Shown here piece after piece: positions 24,419 to 34,328 of a stretch of 64,000 nt of DNA. Position numbers and translations under genes: made by a program. Source of the stretch: Vreelandella boliviensis LC1 (GTDB lineage Bacteria > Pseudomonadota > Gammaproteobacteria > Pseudomonadales > Halomonadaceae); assembly GCF_000236035.1 (NCBI RefSeq), contig NZ_JH393258.1:549172-613171 (forward strand), read 5' to 3'. Under the pieces are notes generated by a model. That model saw nothing but the letters and a program-made list of their open reading frames with translations, made no database searches and had not been told where the DNA came from. Positions within the stretch are counted from its first letter, which is position 1, and each line of letters starts with the position of its first letter.

Positions 24419-26098
24419 CTAGAACTCATCCCATTCATCGCTGGTTTCTGGTTGGCTTTGCTTCACCTGTTGGCGCGGCACTGGCTCAATGCGTGGGTCA
24501 ACTGCTTGCCCTGGGGTCTTTCCCTTATGCGTCATCGCAACAGCGCTGACAGCACTCTCATCAATGCGAAAGGTAGCCATCAAATCGGCCAGCTCGCGGG
24601 CCTGCTCTTCTAAAGAACTAGCGGCCGTGCTGGTTTGTTGCACAAGCGCAGCGTTTTGCTGGGTCACCGAGTCCATTTCGGTAAGGGCAGCATTAATCTG
24701 CTCAATACCACTGTTCTGCTCACGCGTCGCGGTTGAAATCTCGCTCATTAGAGTAGTGACTTGGCGAATCGCATCCACCGTTTGGTGAATCGTCAGCCCA
24801 CTGCGCTCCGCTTGTTCAGCGCCACCGTTAATTTTCGTGGTGGTCTGCTCAATCAGGCTCCGAATCTCTTTGGCGGAGTCAGCACTTCGCGTCGCTAATG
24901 TACGCACCTCGTTGGCCACAACGGCAAAGCCGCGGCCTTGCTCGCCTGCGCGGGCGGCTTCGACTGACGCATTGAGCGCTAAGATATTGGTTTGGAAGGC
25001 AATTGAGTCAATCACGCCAATAATATCGTTTACCTGGCTTGCACTGGCCGCAATCTCACGCATAAGTTGCACCGTGCGCTCTACCTCTTTGCCACCTGAC
25101 TCCGCCGACTGAGACGCCGCGACCGAAAGCTGATCCGCCTCTTGGGCCGTTTCTGCATTTTTACTTACCGTCGTCGACATCTCCTCCATGCTGGAGGCGG
25201 TTTGCTGGAGCGCGGAGGCCTGCTGCTCGGTTCGTGAAGAGAGATCCTGGCTTCCCGCAGAGATATCACCAGCCCCGCTGAACACCCGCTCACTACTGCC
25301 TCTCAACGCTATAACCAGTTGTTTTAACTTCTCCTGCATGGTCGACAGACCACTGAACAACTGGCCAATTTCGTTGTGACCACGATCCTCAATTTGACCT
25401 GTCAGATCGCCATCGGCAATTCGCGCAAAGTGCTCACTGGCACGGCGAAGGGGCCTTACAACGCTACGCATCATTGCCCACCTAATCGCCACCACTGCCA
25501 CGAGCGAAATGACTAAAAGTGAAATAGCGATGGCGCCAATGATAGTCGCCAAGCGATTGACCTGTTGAAGAACATTAGTGCCACGCTCCTCGGTATAAGC
25601 GATAAAACCGCTCATGGCTAGATCCAATTCGGCGCTTAATGCCCCCAGTTCCTCTTGCCTGCGCTGGATTTGAAAAGGAGCGGCCTCTAGCAGTGGCGAA
25701 ATGCCCTCTATCACAAAAGCATTATAAGCGCTGACAATCGCATCACGGTGGGGAACCAGCGTGCCTTCAGGATTGATGGGCACGGCGCGAAACTCATTAA
25801 AACGAGCCTCGGCCACGGCAACCGCCTCTGCTGCGAAAGCAAGGTTTTCCTGCCCTTTCTCTGGGTTACCTTGAGTGCTAAAACTTGCCGAGCGGTCTAA
25901 AAATGTTTGTGCTCTAAGCGCATTTACTTGTGTTCGGTTGGCTAAATTCGTAAGCCGTACGTTGGTATCCGTTAGCTCTTCAAGCACCTGAGAACTGTTG
26001 TGATTAGCATAAAACCCGAGGCCACTGATCAAACCAATCATAAGCACCAGTAAGGCTAATGCAGCAGTCAGGCTCCATTTAATAGAGAGGTGCTTCAT
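24419..26098 (-). CDS. methyl-accepting chemotaxis protein with C-terminal pentapeptide-like end
   Basis: A 559-residue chemoreceptor. Transmembrane helix 1 lies at ~9-30, then a ~160-residue periplasmic four-helix-bundle (Tar-like) ligand domain, helix 2 at ~190-212, HAMP to ~265 and a cytoplasmic signalling domain. The hairpin tip is [39 protein letters not shown]. The protein ends SDEWDEF, which fits the xWxxF tether pattern that recruits CheR/CheB in Tar and Tsr, so it may support adaptation by neighbouring receptors. No chemotaxis kinase genes are nearby. The ligand is unknown. Confidence 0.93.
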   Translation of the reverse strand: MKHLSIKWSLTAALALLVLMIGLISGLGFYANHNSSQVLEELTDTNVRLTNLANRTQVNALRAQTFLDRSASFSTQGNPEKGQENLAFAAEAVAVAEARFNEFRAVPINPEGTLVPHRDAIVSAYNAFVIEGISPLLEAAPFQIQRRQEELGALSAELDLAMSGFIAYTEERGTNVLQQVNRLATIIGAIAISLLVISLVAVVAIRWAMMRSVVRPLRRASEHFARIADGDLTGQIEDRGHNEIGQLFSGLSTMQEKLKQLVIALRGSSERVFSGAGDISAGSQDLSSRTEQQASALQQTASSMEEMSTTVSKNAETAQEADQLSVAASQSAESGGKEVERTVQLMREIAASASQVNDIIGVIDSIAFQTNILALNASVEAARAGEQGRGFAVVANEVRTLATRSADSAKEIRSLIEQTTTKINGGAEQAERSGLTIHQTVDAIRQVTTLMSEISTATREQNSGIEQINAALTEMDSVTQQNAALVQQTSTAASSLEEQARELADLMATFRIDESAVSAVAMTHKGKTPGQAVDPRIEPVPRQQVKQSQPETSDEWDEF

Positions 26099-26199
26099 AC
26101 TGTTAATTCCTTAATATTTATAATTTATTTAATAAGATATCGGCTAGGCTAGAACCAACTGAAGCACCACAGTGCAAATCTAGACGCTGGTATAACATA

Positions 26200-26787
26200 T
26201 TAGTGTGATAAACAACTGCCCCCAGCCTTTACGACGCTGTGGCGGCTGGCCTTCTGAGCAACGTCCACCTGGAGCCAAGCCCCCGCCATGCACTCTAAGC
26301 GAGGAGCCTCGACCACCCCCTGTAAGCGCGCCCGTGATAGCAGCGTGGCCTTAGTGGTGGCTTTAAGCGTACCGACCATGTGCCCGTCAATATCGACACA
26401 ACTCCCCTCAATATAAGATGCCACATGGCCAGTGGCAGTCACTGAGACAGGATGATTGGGCGCAATGAGCACACCCTCTAAACGACCTTTAATGAGCACA
26501 GGCTCATCGGCGATCACTTTGCCTAAAATATGGGTGGCCGACCCAATCCGGCTGCCACCAGGCATACACCCTATGGCGGGAGGCGCCACAGTGGAGGCAT
26601 CTGTTTCAGGTGGCGACATCGCTTCATAGGGTGGTTCTGGGTTGGGCACGGTATCCACTGCAGGTGCTTTGTGCGTTATACCGGCCGCGATTAAAGAGCG
26701 CTGTTTTAGCTTACGGCGCTTGCCATCCCATACGATCAGCGTCATTACTCCAACGCCCAGCACAATAAACCATACTTGAATGCCCAT
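26200..26787 (-). CDS. bactofilin-like protein with ZipA-like N-terminal membrane anchor
   Basis: A 195-residue protein. It opens with a single hydrophobic segment (WFIVLGVGVMTLIVWDGKRRK) whose ...DGKRR end resembles the ZipA N-terminus; a Pro/Thr-rich linker of about 70 residues follows. Residues ~90-170 form a bactofilin-type parallel beta-helix: SATHILGKVIADEPVLIKG, then RLEGVLIAPNHPVSV, VASYIEGSCVDIDGHMVGTL and RLQGVVEAPRLECMAG, with the regular G-x-hydrophobic rhythm. I choose ATG 26787 (AGGA upstream) over a longer frame to 26871. It is divergent from a soluble bactofilin 195 bp away. It probably tethers the bactofilin polymer to the inner membrane (inference). Confidence 0.75.
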   Translation of the reverse strand: MGIQVWFIVLGVGVMTLIVWDGKRRKLKQRSLIAAGITHKAPAVDTVPNPEPPYEAMSPPETDASTVAPPAIGCMPGGSRIGSATHILGKVIADEPVLIKGRLEGVLIAPNHPVSVTATGHVASYIEGSCVDIDGHMVGTLKATTKATLLSRARLQGVVEAPRLECMAGAWLQVDVAQKASRHSVVKAGGSCLSH

Positions 26788-26982
26788 ACCGCTTCCTGCC
26801 GCTTTAGATGTGGTTACCCCAGCTAACGTTATACTCGTTCTGCTATATTGCGGCGGCGTGAATAAGCCCATTCACTTGGCTTAACTCCAGGCTTTAAGAC
26901 GCTCATAAGCCGATTAAAGTATTTAATGGTCACTACTACGCACCCCAAAGGCGCTCTAGCGTCATTCACTAGGAGTCACCCT

Positions 26983-27564
26983 ATGTTTAACAAAGCCAAG
27001 AATGCCCCACCTGAAAATAAAGCCGCAACGCTAATACCACCCGATACACGCTCATCAGCCACACCAGGAACACCGACCAGCAGTGCGCGACCAAGCCTCT
27101 CCGTGATCGGGGGGCATACGCAAGTGGAGGGAGACATTAATAGCGATGAAGATTTGACGGTAGAGGGACGCGTAAGCGGCATTATCACCTGCAAACAGCA
27201 CACCGTTACCCTAGGCGCCAGTGGCTATATCAACGGCGATGTTTTTGCCCATACGCTGCAAATATCCGGTGAAGTAATAGGCAACTTAGTGGCACTTCAC
27301 CGCGCGACGATTCACAAGGGCGCCCAGGTCTCAGGCACCATTGTAGCCCCCTGCCTGGTGCTGGAAGATGGCAGCATTTTCCACGGCAGTATTGATATGA
27401 ATCCTGACAACGAAGTGCTTAAAAGCGCCTTTAACGATGCTACTGGCAGCGCGACAAAAACCTCGCCAAAAACCTCCTCGCCAAAAACAACCGTCGATAA
27501 ACGTGCATTCGCGAGTGCGAGCGACGCAGAGCACGACACGACTGAAGCAAAAGCTAACGATTAA
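26983..27564 (+). CDS. bactofilin (polymer-forming cytoskeletal protein)
   Basis: A 193-residue bactofilin without a membrane segment. The core beta-helix spans residues ~38-140: LSVIGGHTQVEGDINSDEDL, TVEGRVSGIITCKQHTV, GYINGDVFAHTLQISGEVIG, HKGAQVSGTIVAPCLVLEDG and SIFHGSIDM, the repeated hydrophobic/Gly pattern of the DUF583 family. A disordered Lys/Thr/Ser tail follows (KTSPKTSSPKTT). ATG 26983 has AGGAGT seven bases upstream. Bactofilins form filaments that scaffold cell-wall or polar structures. It is divergent from the membrane-anchored bactofilin-like gene, and its stop converges on moeB with 16 bp between. Confidence 0.86.
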   Translation: MFNKAKNAPPENKAATLIPPDTRSSATPGTPTSSARPSLSVIGGHTQVEGDINSDEDLTVEGRVSGIITCKQHTVTLGASGYINGDVFAHTLQISGEVIGNLVALHRATIHKGAQVSGTIVAPCLVLEDGSIFHGSIDMNPDNEVLKSAFNDATGSATKTSPKTSSPKTTVDKRAFASASDAEHDTTEAKAND

Positions 27565-27580
27565 GGCGTTTTCAGCAGCA

Positions 27581-28336
27581 TCAGCGGCGCTGAGCACATA
27601 CTGGACAAGCGGGGTCGCGGGGTACTTGAAAGTGCCGCCATTGGCCGCTTAAGCCATCAAAGGTGGAGAGCCCCTGATGGGCAGAACCTGCGCCACTAAG
27701 TAGCTTAAATGCTTCTACCGCCTGAAAGCAGCCGATTAAGCCCACCAGTGGTGCCATTACCCCGCTTTCTGCGCAGCTAAGCGCTTCGTCACCGCTGTCA
27801 TCGGGTGGATAGAGGCAGGCGTAGCAGGGGCAAGCCGCGTCGCGGGGATCAAACACTGCTAGTTGACCTGAAAAGCGAATGGCCGCTCCAGAAACCAGCG
27901 GCACCCCGGACTTTTGTGAGGCGGCATTCACCGCATAGCGGCTTGAGAAACGATCGGTACAGTCCAGCACCACATCCGCCGAAGCGACTAAGCGTTCAAG
28001 CGGTTCGCCCTCTACATGCTGGTCTAACGCAACGATGTGGCAGTGCGGATTGAGAGCTTGCATGCTGGCCTGGGCAGAGTGCGCTTTATTTAAACCGATA
28101 CTGGACTGCTGGTGGGCAATTTGACGTTGAAGATTGGAAAGCTCGACGTGATCGGCATCGGCGATCGTGATGCGCCCTACTCCAGCGGCAGCTAAATAGA
28201 GCGCTGCCGGAGAGCCCAAACCGCCAGCACCAATAATCACTGCATGGGCAGACTGCAGGCGCTCTTGGCCCTCGATATCCACCTCGGGCAGCATGATCTG
28301 ACGGCTATAGCGCAGCAGCGCCTGGTCATCCATCAT
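27581..28336 (-). CDS. moeB: molybdopterin-synthase adenylyltransferase (MoeB/ThiF family)
   Basis: Adenylates the C-terminal glycine of the sulfur-carrier MoaD (or ThiS) so it can accept sulfur. The 251-residue E1-like protein has RYSRQIMLPEVDIEGQERL at the start, the ATP loop IIGAGGLGSPAALYLA, DADHVELSNLQRQI, and two zinc-ligand pairs (CPCYACLYP and CPVCAQRR). In proteobacteria it commonly ends the hemA-prfA-prmC-moeB cluster, as here. The start is 4 bp from the lrp stop; a TTG 18 bases further upstream is the only longer option. ThiF-like activity cannot be excluded. Confidence 0.92.
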   Translation of the reverse strand: MMDDQALLRYSRQIMLPEVDIEGQERLQSAHAVIIGAGGLGSPAALYLAAAGVGRITIADADHVELSNLQRQIAHQQSSIGLNKAHSAQASMQALNPHCHIVALDQHVEGEPLERLVASADVVLDCTDRFSSRYAVNAASQKSGVPLVSGAAIRFSGQLAVFDPRDAACPCYACLYPPDDSGDEALSCAESGVMAPLVGLIGCFQAVEAFKLLSGAGSAHQGLSTFDGLSGQWRHFQVPRDPACPVCAQRR

Positions 28337-28340
28337 CGGC

Positions 28341-28841
28341 TTACTTATCCTCAAATTCCTCGAAGGCGGGAATGTGTAAATTGAAGCTCTCTTTCACTTC
28401 TTCCATCACCACGTAGCTTTTCGATTCTTTAACGCCAGGCAGCGTTAGCACCACATCGCCTAGCAGCTGGCGGTAAGCAGCCATTTCGGGAATGCGGCAC
28501 TTCAAGATGTAGTCGAACTGCCCCGAGACTAGGTGGCACTCCTGAATCTGCGGCAGCTTCTCGACAGCACGGCGAAACTCATCAAAGACCGCTGGAGACT
28601 GCGTTTCTAAGCTGATCTCGACAAACACTAACAAATTGGCTTTCAAAGCCCGCGGATCAAGGATGGCTTGGTAACCACGAATAATACCCGCTTTCTCCAA
28701 ACGCTTAACGCGCTCAAGACAAGGGGTTGTGGACAAGCCCACTTCCGAGGCTAAATCGACGTAAGAAATACGTGCATTTTCCTGCAAGCAGCGCAGGATT
28801 TTAAGGTCGATACGGTCCAGCGTTCTATTTTTTGGTTTCAT
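28341..28841 (-). CDS. lrp: Lrp/AsnC-family transcriptional regulator, Lrp-like
   Basis: A 166-residue regulator. The N-terminal helix-turn-helix (LDRIDLKILRCLQENARIS, then YVDLASEVGLSTTPCLERVKRL) and the C-terminal RAM effector domain (GQFDYILKCRIPEMAAYRQL) match the leucine-responsive Lrp type closely, including the FNLHIP end. Leucine is the expected effector. It is inserted between prmC and moeB on the same strand. Start ATG 28841 fits the family; an in-frame TTG twelve bases upstream is unlikely. It probably acts globally rather than on its neighbours. Confidence 0.9.
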   Translation of the reverse strand: MKPKNRTLDRIDLKILRCLQENARISYVDLASEVGLSTTPCLERVKRLEKAGIIRGYQAILDPRALKANLLVFVEISLETQSPAVFDEFRRAVEKLPQIQECHLVSGQFDYILKCRIPEMAAYRQLLGDVVLTLPGVKESKSYVVMEEVKESFNLHIPAFEEFEDK

Positions 28842-28874
28842 GGCAGGATCCAATACTGATGAATCAGGCAGTTA

Positions 28875-29723
28875 TTAAAGGTGTCCTAGGGTAACCCGTT
28901 CATGCCCCCCCAGGTCACGAACACTTTCAACGTTTTGATAGCCTGCGCAATTAAGTGCCTCGCGCACCATTTCGGCCTGTTTATAGCCGTGTTCAAGCAG
29001 CAACCAACCTGACGCCGCTAGATAGTGCTGCGCGGAGTTTACCAAATGCAGCAAATCGGCCATGCCGCAGGCGTCAGCGACAAGTGCTGAGCGTGGCTCA
29101 AAACGCACATCGCCTTCGGCTAGATGAGGATCATCAGCGGCAATATAAGGCGGGTTACTAACGATAATATCGAAACGTTTATCTGCCTCTTCAAACGATT
29201 CCAATACGCCGAACCAATCGCTCTGTAAAAACCTAGCATTAGCGATGCCTAACGAGCGCGCGTTATGGCTTGCCAACGCGACCGCCTCAAAGCGCAAATC
29301 CACGCCAAGTATTTGCCAGTGGCGCTGCTCGCTGGCAAATGCCAGGGCAATAGCGCCAGTGCCCGTACCAAGATCGAGCAGTCGGCCTGAGGGCAGCGTC
29401 GCTCGGCTAAGCGCAAGCTCAACGAGGGTTTCAGTATCAGGCCGGGGGATTAACGTATCTGGAGAGGTGGCTAAGCGCAGCCCCCAAAATTCGCGTTCGC
29501 CGGTAAGGTAGGCAATCGGTGTGCCCTGGGCACGTGCAGCGATTAGCGCATCGAAACGGGCCTGCTCCCATAAGGAGCACATTTTATCGCCCCAGGTGTA
29601 GAGCCAGGTGCGGTCGTGCCCGAGCACGTGGCATAACAGCACTTCAGCGTCGATACGCGGCGAGCTGGAACCCGCCGCCTGCAAGCGTTGGGCAGCCTGT
29701 TTGAGCAGCGCATCAAGAGTCAT
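28875..29723 (-). CDS. prmC: peptide-chain-release-factor glutamine methyltransferase
   Basis: Methylates the Gln of the GGQ motif in release factors RF1 and RF2. The 282-residue enzyme has the N-terminal helical recognition domain, DTLIPRPDTETLVELAL, the SAM motif LLDLGTGTGAIALAFA, and the catalytic NPPY in IIVSNPPYIAADDPHL. It overlaps the prfA stop by one base, so the RF1 gene and its modifying enzyme are co-translated, the usual bacterial order. Confidence 0.97.
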   Translation of the reverse strand: MTLDALLKQAAQRLQAAGSSSPRIDAEVLLCHVLGHDRTWLYTWGDKMCSLWEQARFDALIAARAQGTPIAYLTGEREFWGLRLATSPDTLIPRPDTETLVELALSRATLPSGRLLDLGTGTGAIALAFASEQRHWQILGVDLRFEAVALASHNARSLGIANARFLQSDWFGVLESFEEADKRFDIIVSNPPYIAADDPHLAEGDVRFEPRSALVADACGMADLLHLVNSAQHYLAASGWLLLEHGYKQAEMVREALNCAGYQNVESVRDLGGHERVTLGHL

Positions 29724-30811
29724 TAGACGTCCTGAAGGGCTGAGAGCTGTTCCGCTTGATACTCGTGAATCAACGGGCTAATCACATCATCCAACTGCTC
29801 GCCGCTAACCACTTCATTGAGCTTATAAAGCGTCAAATTAATGCGGTGATCGGTAATCCGCCCCTGGGGGAAATTATAGGTGCGGATGCGCTCACTGCGA
29901 TCTCCCGAGCCGACTAGCGAACGACGTGCATCCGCTTGCGTCTGGCGTTGACTGTCAACGGCGTTACGCTTCAACTTCGCGGCCAGCAGCGACATCGCTT
30001 TGGCACGGTTTTTATGCTGGCTGCGCTCCTCCTGACACTCCACCACCACGCCGGTGGGCAGGTGAGTAATGCGGATCGCAGAGTCAGTGGTGTTAACGTG
30101 CTGACCACCGGCACCACTGGAGCGGTAGGTGTCCACGCGCAAATCCGCAGGATTGATATCGATATCACCCACGTCATCGACTTCAGGCATTACCGCTACG
30201 GTGCAAGCAGAAGTGTGAATGCGGCCCTGAGATTCGGTCGCGGGGACGCGCTGCACTCGGTGGGCACCGGATTCAAATTTTAGCTGGGCGTATACACCAT
30301 CGCCTTTGACGCGGGAAATGATCTCTTTGTAGCCGCCCTGCTCGCCATGGCTGGCGCTCACCACTTCGACCCGCCAACCGCGTTTTTCGGCATAGCGTGA
30401 GTACATGCGAAACAGATCACCCGCAAAAATAGCCGCCTCGTCGCCGCCGGTACCGGCGCGCACTTCCAGAAACACCCCACGGCCATCGTCAGGGTCTTTC
30501 GGCACCAGCAAGCGTTTCAGCTCGATATCCAGCTCGGCTAACCGTTCACGCCCTTCGCTAAGCTCCATCTCCGCCAACTCGCGCATATCAGCGTCGCTAT
30601 CGCGGCTAAGCTGCTCGGCTTCGTGCATATTGGTTTCAATATCACGATAGCGCTGCCAGGCCGCCACCAGCTCTTCTAACTCGGCATATTCACGTGAGTA
30701 GTCGCGAAAGCGCTGCTGGTTATTGATCACGTCGGGATCCGACAGCAGCATCGACAGCTCTTCAAAGCGTTCGGTAAAGCTGTCTAAGCGTTGGCGCAGG
30801 GTCTCTTTCAT
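29723..30811 (-). CDS. prfA: peptide chain release factor 1
   Basis: Recognises UAA and UAG stop codons and triggers peptide release. The 362-residue protein has the GGQ motif in [17 protein letters not shown] and the PxT-type stop-codon tripeptide in [15 protein letters not shown]. Length and landmarks match RF1 and not RF2. Its start overlaps the hemA end (ATGA-type coupling), which is the conserved hemA-prfA arrangement. Confidence 0.98.
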   Translation of the reverse strand: MKETLRQRLDSFTERFEELSMLLSDPDVINNQQRFRDYSREYAELEELVAAWQRYRDIETNMHEAEQLSRDSDADMRELAEMELSEGRERLAELDIELKRLLVPKDPDDGRGVFLEVRAGTGGDEAAIFAGDLFRMYSRYAEKRGWRVEVVSASHGEQGGYKEIISRVKGDGVYAQLKFESGAHRVQRVPATESQGRIHTSACTVAVMPEVDDVGDIDINPADLRVDTYRSSGAGGQHVNTTDSAIRITHLPTGVVVECQEERSQHKNRAKAMSLLAAKLKRNAVDSQRQTQADARRSLVGSGDRSERIRTYNFPQGRITDHRINLTLYKLNEVVSGEQLDDVISPLIHEYQAEQLSALQDV

Positions 30812-32121
30812 GCGGGCGTATCATCCTTCTGGCGGTTAACCGTGGGCGCAGGCGTGGTCTCGAATGCAGGTTTTATAGGCAATAGCAGACGCGGGGCGGC
30901 ATTCAGCAAGTCGTGGTGCTCTTCTGAGGCCGCATCGCGTATAGCCTGGGTCGGCTGGTGGAGCAAACGGTTGGTCAATTGATGGGCCAAACGCTCAATG
31001 ACCTTAGCGGGGTCTTCACCCCGCGCCAGCCGCTCTAGCGCTTGGTCGCGGGAGAGATCGCGCAACGCTTCACCATGTTGGCGATAGTCGCGAATCAACT
31101 CGCCGCCGTTACGAATACGTCGCTCGTGCTGCCAACTACCCACCCCGTGCTCTATCAACGACTCGGCTTGATCAGCGGCAACCTGGCGGTGACGACGATT
31201 TTCCTGGATTACCTCCTCCAAGTCGTCCACGGTGTAGAGAAACACATCCGCTAATTCGCCCACTTCGGGCTCAATATCCCGAGGCACCGCGATATCGACC
31301 ATAAATACTGGCCGATGGCGGCGTTTTTTGAGCGCACGCTCGACCATACCTTTGCCAAGTATGGGCAGTGGGGCCGCGGTGGAAGAGATCACAATATCGG
31401 CGTGTTCAAGGGCGTCGGGAATCTCTTGAAGGGTAATCGCCGTTCCCCCTAAGGGGCCTGCCACCAGTTCGGCACGCTCACGGGTGCGGTTGGCGACGGT
31501 AAGCTGGCGAACGCCCGCTTCGTGTAAATGGCGGGCAACTAATTCGATGGTTTCACCGGCGCCGATTAGCAACGCTCGTGAACGGCTAAAATCATCAAAA
31601 ATGCGGCTGGCCATGCTGACGGCGGCATAGGCCACTGAAACGGGGTTTTTACCGATCCCTGTCTCGGTACGCACTTGCTTGGCCACCGCGAAGGTGTGCT
31701 GGAACAGGCGTTCAAGCTCCCCCCCCAAGCCCTTGGATTGGCGCGCCTGCTGATAGGCATCCTTCAACTGGCCCAGAATCTGCGGCTCGCCCAGCACCAT
31801 AGAATCCAGGCCAACCGCTACGCGCATTAAATGGCGCGCCGCATCGTTGTCTAAATAGTGATAGGCACAGCGCGTCAGCTCATCGACGCGTAAGTTATGA
31901 AAGCGTCCGAGCCAATTGAGTACCGCCTGTTCGCCAGCCGCATCCGTGACGCAATAAAGCTCCGTGCGGTTGCAGGTAGAGAGCACCGCCGCTTCACTGA
32001 TTTGTGGCAGGTTACGCAATTCAGCCAACGCAGTTTCAAGCTGCGTTGGCGTAAAAGCCACCTGCTCACGCACGGCCACGCTGGCGGTACGATGATTTAT
32101 TCCCAGGGCAAGAAGCGTCAT
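30808..32121 (-). CDS. hemA: glutamyl-tRNA reductase
   Basis: First committed step of tetrapyrrole synthesis by the C5 pathway: reduces Glu-tRNA to glutamate-1-semialdehyde with NADPH. The 437-residue protein shows [17 protein letters not shown], the catalytic Cys in [13 protein letters not shown], the [15 protein letters not shown] helix, and the NADPH loop [18 protein letters not shown]. It heads the hemA-prfA-prmC run, with a four-base overlap to prfA. A divergent promoter region separates it from the TPR lipoprotein gene. Confidence 0.97.
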   Translation of the reverse strand: MTLLALGINHRTASVAVREQVAFTPTQLETALAELRNLPQISEAAVLSTCNRTELYCVTDAAGEQAVLNWLGRFHNLRVDELTRCAYHYLDNDAARHLMRVAVGLDSMVLGEPQILGQLKDAYQQARQSKGLGGELERLFQHTFAVAKQVRTETGIGKNPVSVAYAAVSMASRIFDDFSRSRALLIGAGETIELVARHLHEAGVRQLTVANRTRERAELVAGPLGGTAITLQEIPDALEHADIVISSTAAPLPILGKGMVERALKKRRHRPVFMVDIAVPRDIEPEVGELADVFLYTVDDLEEVIQENRRHRQVAADQAESLIEHGVGSWQHERRIRNGGELIRDYRQHGEALRDLSRDQALERLARGEDPAKVIERLAHQLTNRLLHQPTQAIRDAASEEHHDLLNAAPRLLLPIKPAFETTPAPTVNRQKDDTPA

Positions 32122-32465
32122 GCGTTATGCGTCTTCGCTAGTGTGTCGGACTTTTTGTCAGCCGCCGTTATGATAAGCGGCTGCACCGTCAATTAGGGCT
32201 TGCTAAAACAAGTCTTTGGTATGGTTCGAGCGCTGCCTACAATAACCTTTCATTCGTAGGCGTAAAGTTCGCTGACCACTTTTTCAAGGAGGAACATTCT
32301 ATCACAGCAGGCTATCATCTGGCCCACACCACTTTGCCGCAGGCAGGCAAGCCGCTATGCTGGGCACTCGGCCACTTAATCGAGAGACGCATGCGACCTC
32401 GCTTTTCATTATCGGGCCCTGTATTAATGGGCTCTACCTGTTCAGGCTTCTCATTAGTGAGCTCT
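32122..32465. other. 344-bp divergent promoter region between hemA and the TPR lipoprotein gene
   Basis: There is no gene here that I would support; long frames reaching into it are extensions of the lipoprotein gene without coding support. It should carry the hemA promoter (minus) and the lipoprotein-lolB-ispE promoter (plus). Confidence 0.55.
32216..32243 (+). promoter_or_regulatory. candidate sigma-70 promoter for the TPR lipoprotein-lolB-ispE unit
   Basis: TTGGTA at 32216-32221 and TACAAT at 32238-32243 are separated by 16 bp. The -10 is good and the -35 fair. The site lies about 220 bp upstream of the lipoprotein start. Confidence 0.35.
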
Positions 32466-34217
32466 ATGTTACGGCATTCGATACTACTACCCGTGGCCGC
32501 CTCTGCTGCTCTGCTGCTGAGCGGCTGCCAATCCACGCCTAGCCCACAAGATGGCCCCCTCGGCACCTGGGCCGATGATCCGATGCGCAATGCGCCGCCG
32601 ATCACCCGTGGGCTGGATGCCGCTGGGCTAAGCACGCTGCTCAGCGCCGAGCTTGCAGGCCAGCGTGGTGACTATCGCTACGCAAGCCAGCGCTACCTGG
32701 AAGCGGCTAAGCGCTATCGCGATCCAGCACTTGCTGAGCGAGCAACCTTCGCGGCCCGCTTTGGCAATGAAGCCTCCTTAATAGAGGCTTCCGCGCTTAG
32801 CTGGCGAGAGCTTGCCCCCCTGGCAGAAGCGCCTAATCGTCTACTGGCGGCTTTTTCACTACAGCGCGGTGATTGGCTCGACAGCCTAGAGCAGCGTCTT
32901 GATATTGTTGAAGCAGGCGGCCACGGTGATATAACTGCCTTTGCAGAGGTAGCGGTGGCTGAAGAGGCACCATTGACGTTAATCGCCCAGCAGTTGCGTG
33001 AGCATTTAGCCCGCCCCAACGCTGACCAATTGCCGCACCACAGCGATGTATTGCTGGGCACGGCCTTGATCGAGGCCACGATTGGCGACACCGCACTTGC
33101 TCAGCGGCGGCTTGATCAAGTCGAAGTGCTCGACCCCGAATCCGCTGCGTTATGGCTGGTGAAAGCGCGCTTGGCTCTGGAGATTGAGGATTACTCGACC
33201 GCTCAGCAAGCTGCCCAGCAGGGCCTGGAGCTCGCTCCTGACGATGTCCGCTTCATACTGCTACTAGCCCAGGCGGAAATTCGCCTTAACAATATTAGTG
33301 CTGCCGAAGTGCAGACCAACGCCCTGCTAGAAAGCCATGGTGGCAATCAGGATCTGCGCTTATCGCTAGCCCAACTCTATCTTGAAGAAGGTCACCCCGA
33401 ACCCGCGCAACGCTTGCTGCAGCCGCTAATTGGCCAATCCCAGGTGCCTGATTTAGCCTATTACCTACTCGGCGCTATCACTCAAGCACAAGGCGATACT
33501 GATAATGCTTTGCTCTATTACCGCCAAGTCAGCGAGGGCAGAGAATTTTTGCCCGCTCGCGCAGCTGCGGCGCAGATGCTAATTGAGGAAGATCGCTTGC
33601 TTGATGCTCGCGCCTTCCTACGCATTGAGCGAATGCGCTTTGACAATTACTTCACCAAACTCGTAATGCTCGAAGTCCAGTTGCTGGACGAAATGAGTCA
33701 GCCCGCGGACGCTAACGAGCTATTAGATCGCGAAATTAGCCGTACGCCTGATGACGCATCACTGCTTTATATGCGCGCCATGCGGCGCTGGGAAGCGGGC
33801 AACATTGCGGGCATGGAGCAGGATTTACGCCAGATACTGCGCACCGACCCTAATAATGCCGAAGCCCTCAATGCGCTGGGCTACACATTGGCCGACCTTA
33901 ACCTGCCAGGACGCTTACAAGAAGCCTTTGAGCTGATTGAGCGCGCTTACGAGGCCGACCCGGACAATCCCGCCGTACTTGACAGTATGGGCTGGGTTTA
34001 CTTCCGAATGGGACAGCCTGAAGAAGCGCTACCCTGGCTTGAAAGCGCCTACGCACAACTGCCTGACCAAGAGGTCGCCGCACATTTAGCCGAAGTATTA
34101 AATGCGTTGGGGCGAGATGAAGAAGCACGCCGACTGATCAAGCAAATCATGCAGCGAACGAGCCAGCATCCGCTGATCGACGAGCTGCTTGAGCGTTATC
34201 CTGAGCTAAGCCCTTAA
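32466..34217 (+). CDS. TPR-repeat outer-membrane lipoprotein
   Basis: A 583-residue protein. A lipoprotein signal (HSILLPVAASAALLLSGCQS) precedes tetratricopeptide repeats that fill most of the mature chain (e.g. SAALWLVKARLALEIEDYST, DLAYYLLGAITQAQGDTDNA, PAVLDSMGWVYFRMGQPEEA). A large TPR lipoprotein upstream of lolB and ispE is typical of pseudomonads and halomonads. The partner is unknown; TPR proteins usually scaffold complexes, and the location suggests envelope biogenesis. ATG 32466 is chosen because it places the lipobox at the expected distance; the frame is open from 32334. Confidence 0.85.
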   Translation: MLRHSILLPVAASAALLLSGCQSTPSPQDGPLGTWADDPMRNAPPITRGLDAAGLSTLLSAELAGQRGDYRYASQRYLEAAKRYRDPALAERATFAARFGNEASLIEASALSWRELAPLAEAPNRLLAAFSLQRGDWLDSLEQRLDIVEAGGHGDITAFAEVAVAEEAPLTLIAQQLREHLARPNADQLPHHSDVLLGTALIEATIGDTALAQRRLDQVEVLDPESAALWLVKARLALEIEDYSTAQQAAQQGLELAPDDVRFILLLAQAEIRLNNISAAEVQTNALLESHGGNQDLRLSLAQLYLEEGHPEPAQRLLQPLIGQSQVPDLAYYLLGAITQAQGDTDNALLYYRQVSEGREFLPARAAAAQMLIEEDRLLDARAFLRIERMRFDNYFTKLVMLEVQLLDEMSQPADANELLDREISRTPDDASLLYMRAMRRWEAGNIAGMEQDLRQILRTDPNNAEALNALGYTLADLNLPGRLQEAFELIERAYEADPDNPAVLDSMGWVYFRMGQPEEALPWLESAYAQLPDQEVAAHLAEVLNALGRDEEARRLIKQIMQRTSQHPLIDELLERYPELSP

Positions 34218-34328
34218 ATAAGCCCCGAACTAACGCCGCCAGAGGCACCCTAAACCCTGCGAACCACCGAATCAGGCGCACCAATCATGTTACCCTTGCG
34301 CCATAATCATCTGACATGGAGCCTGTTT

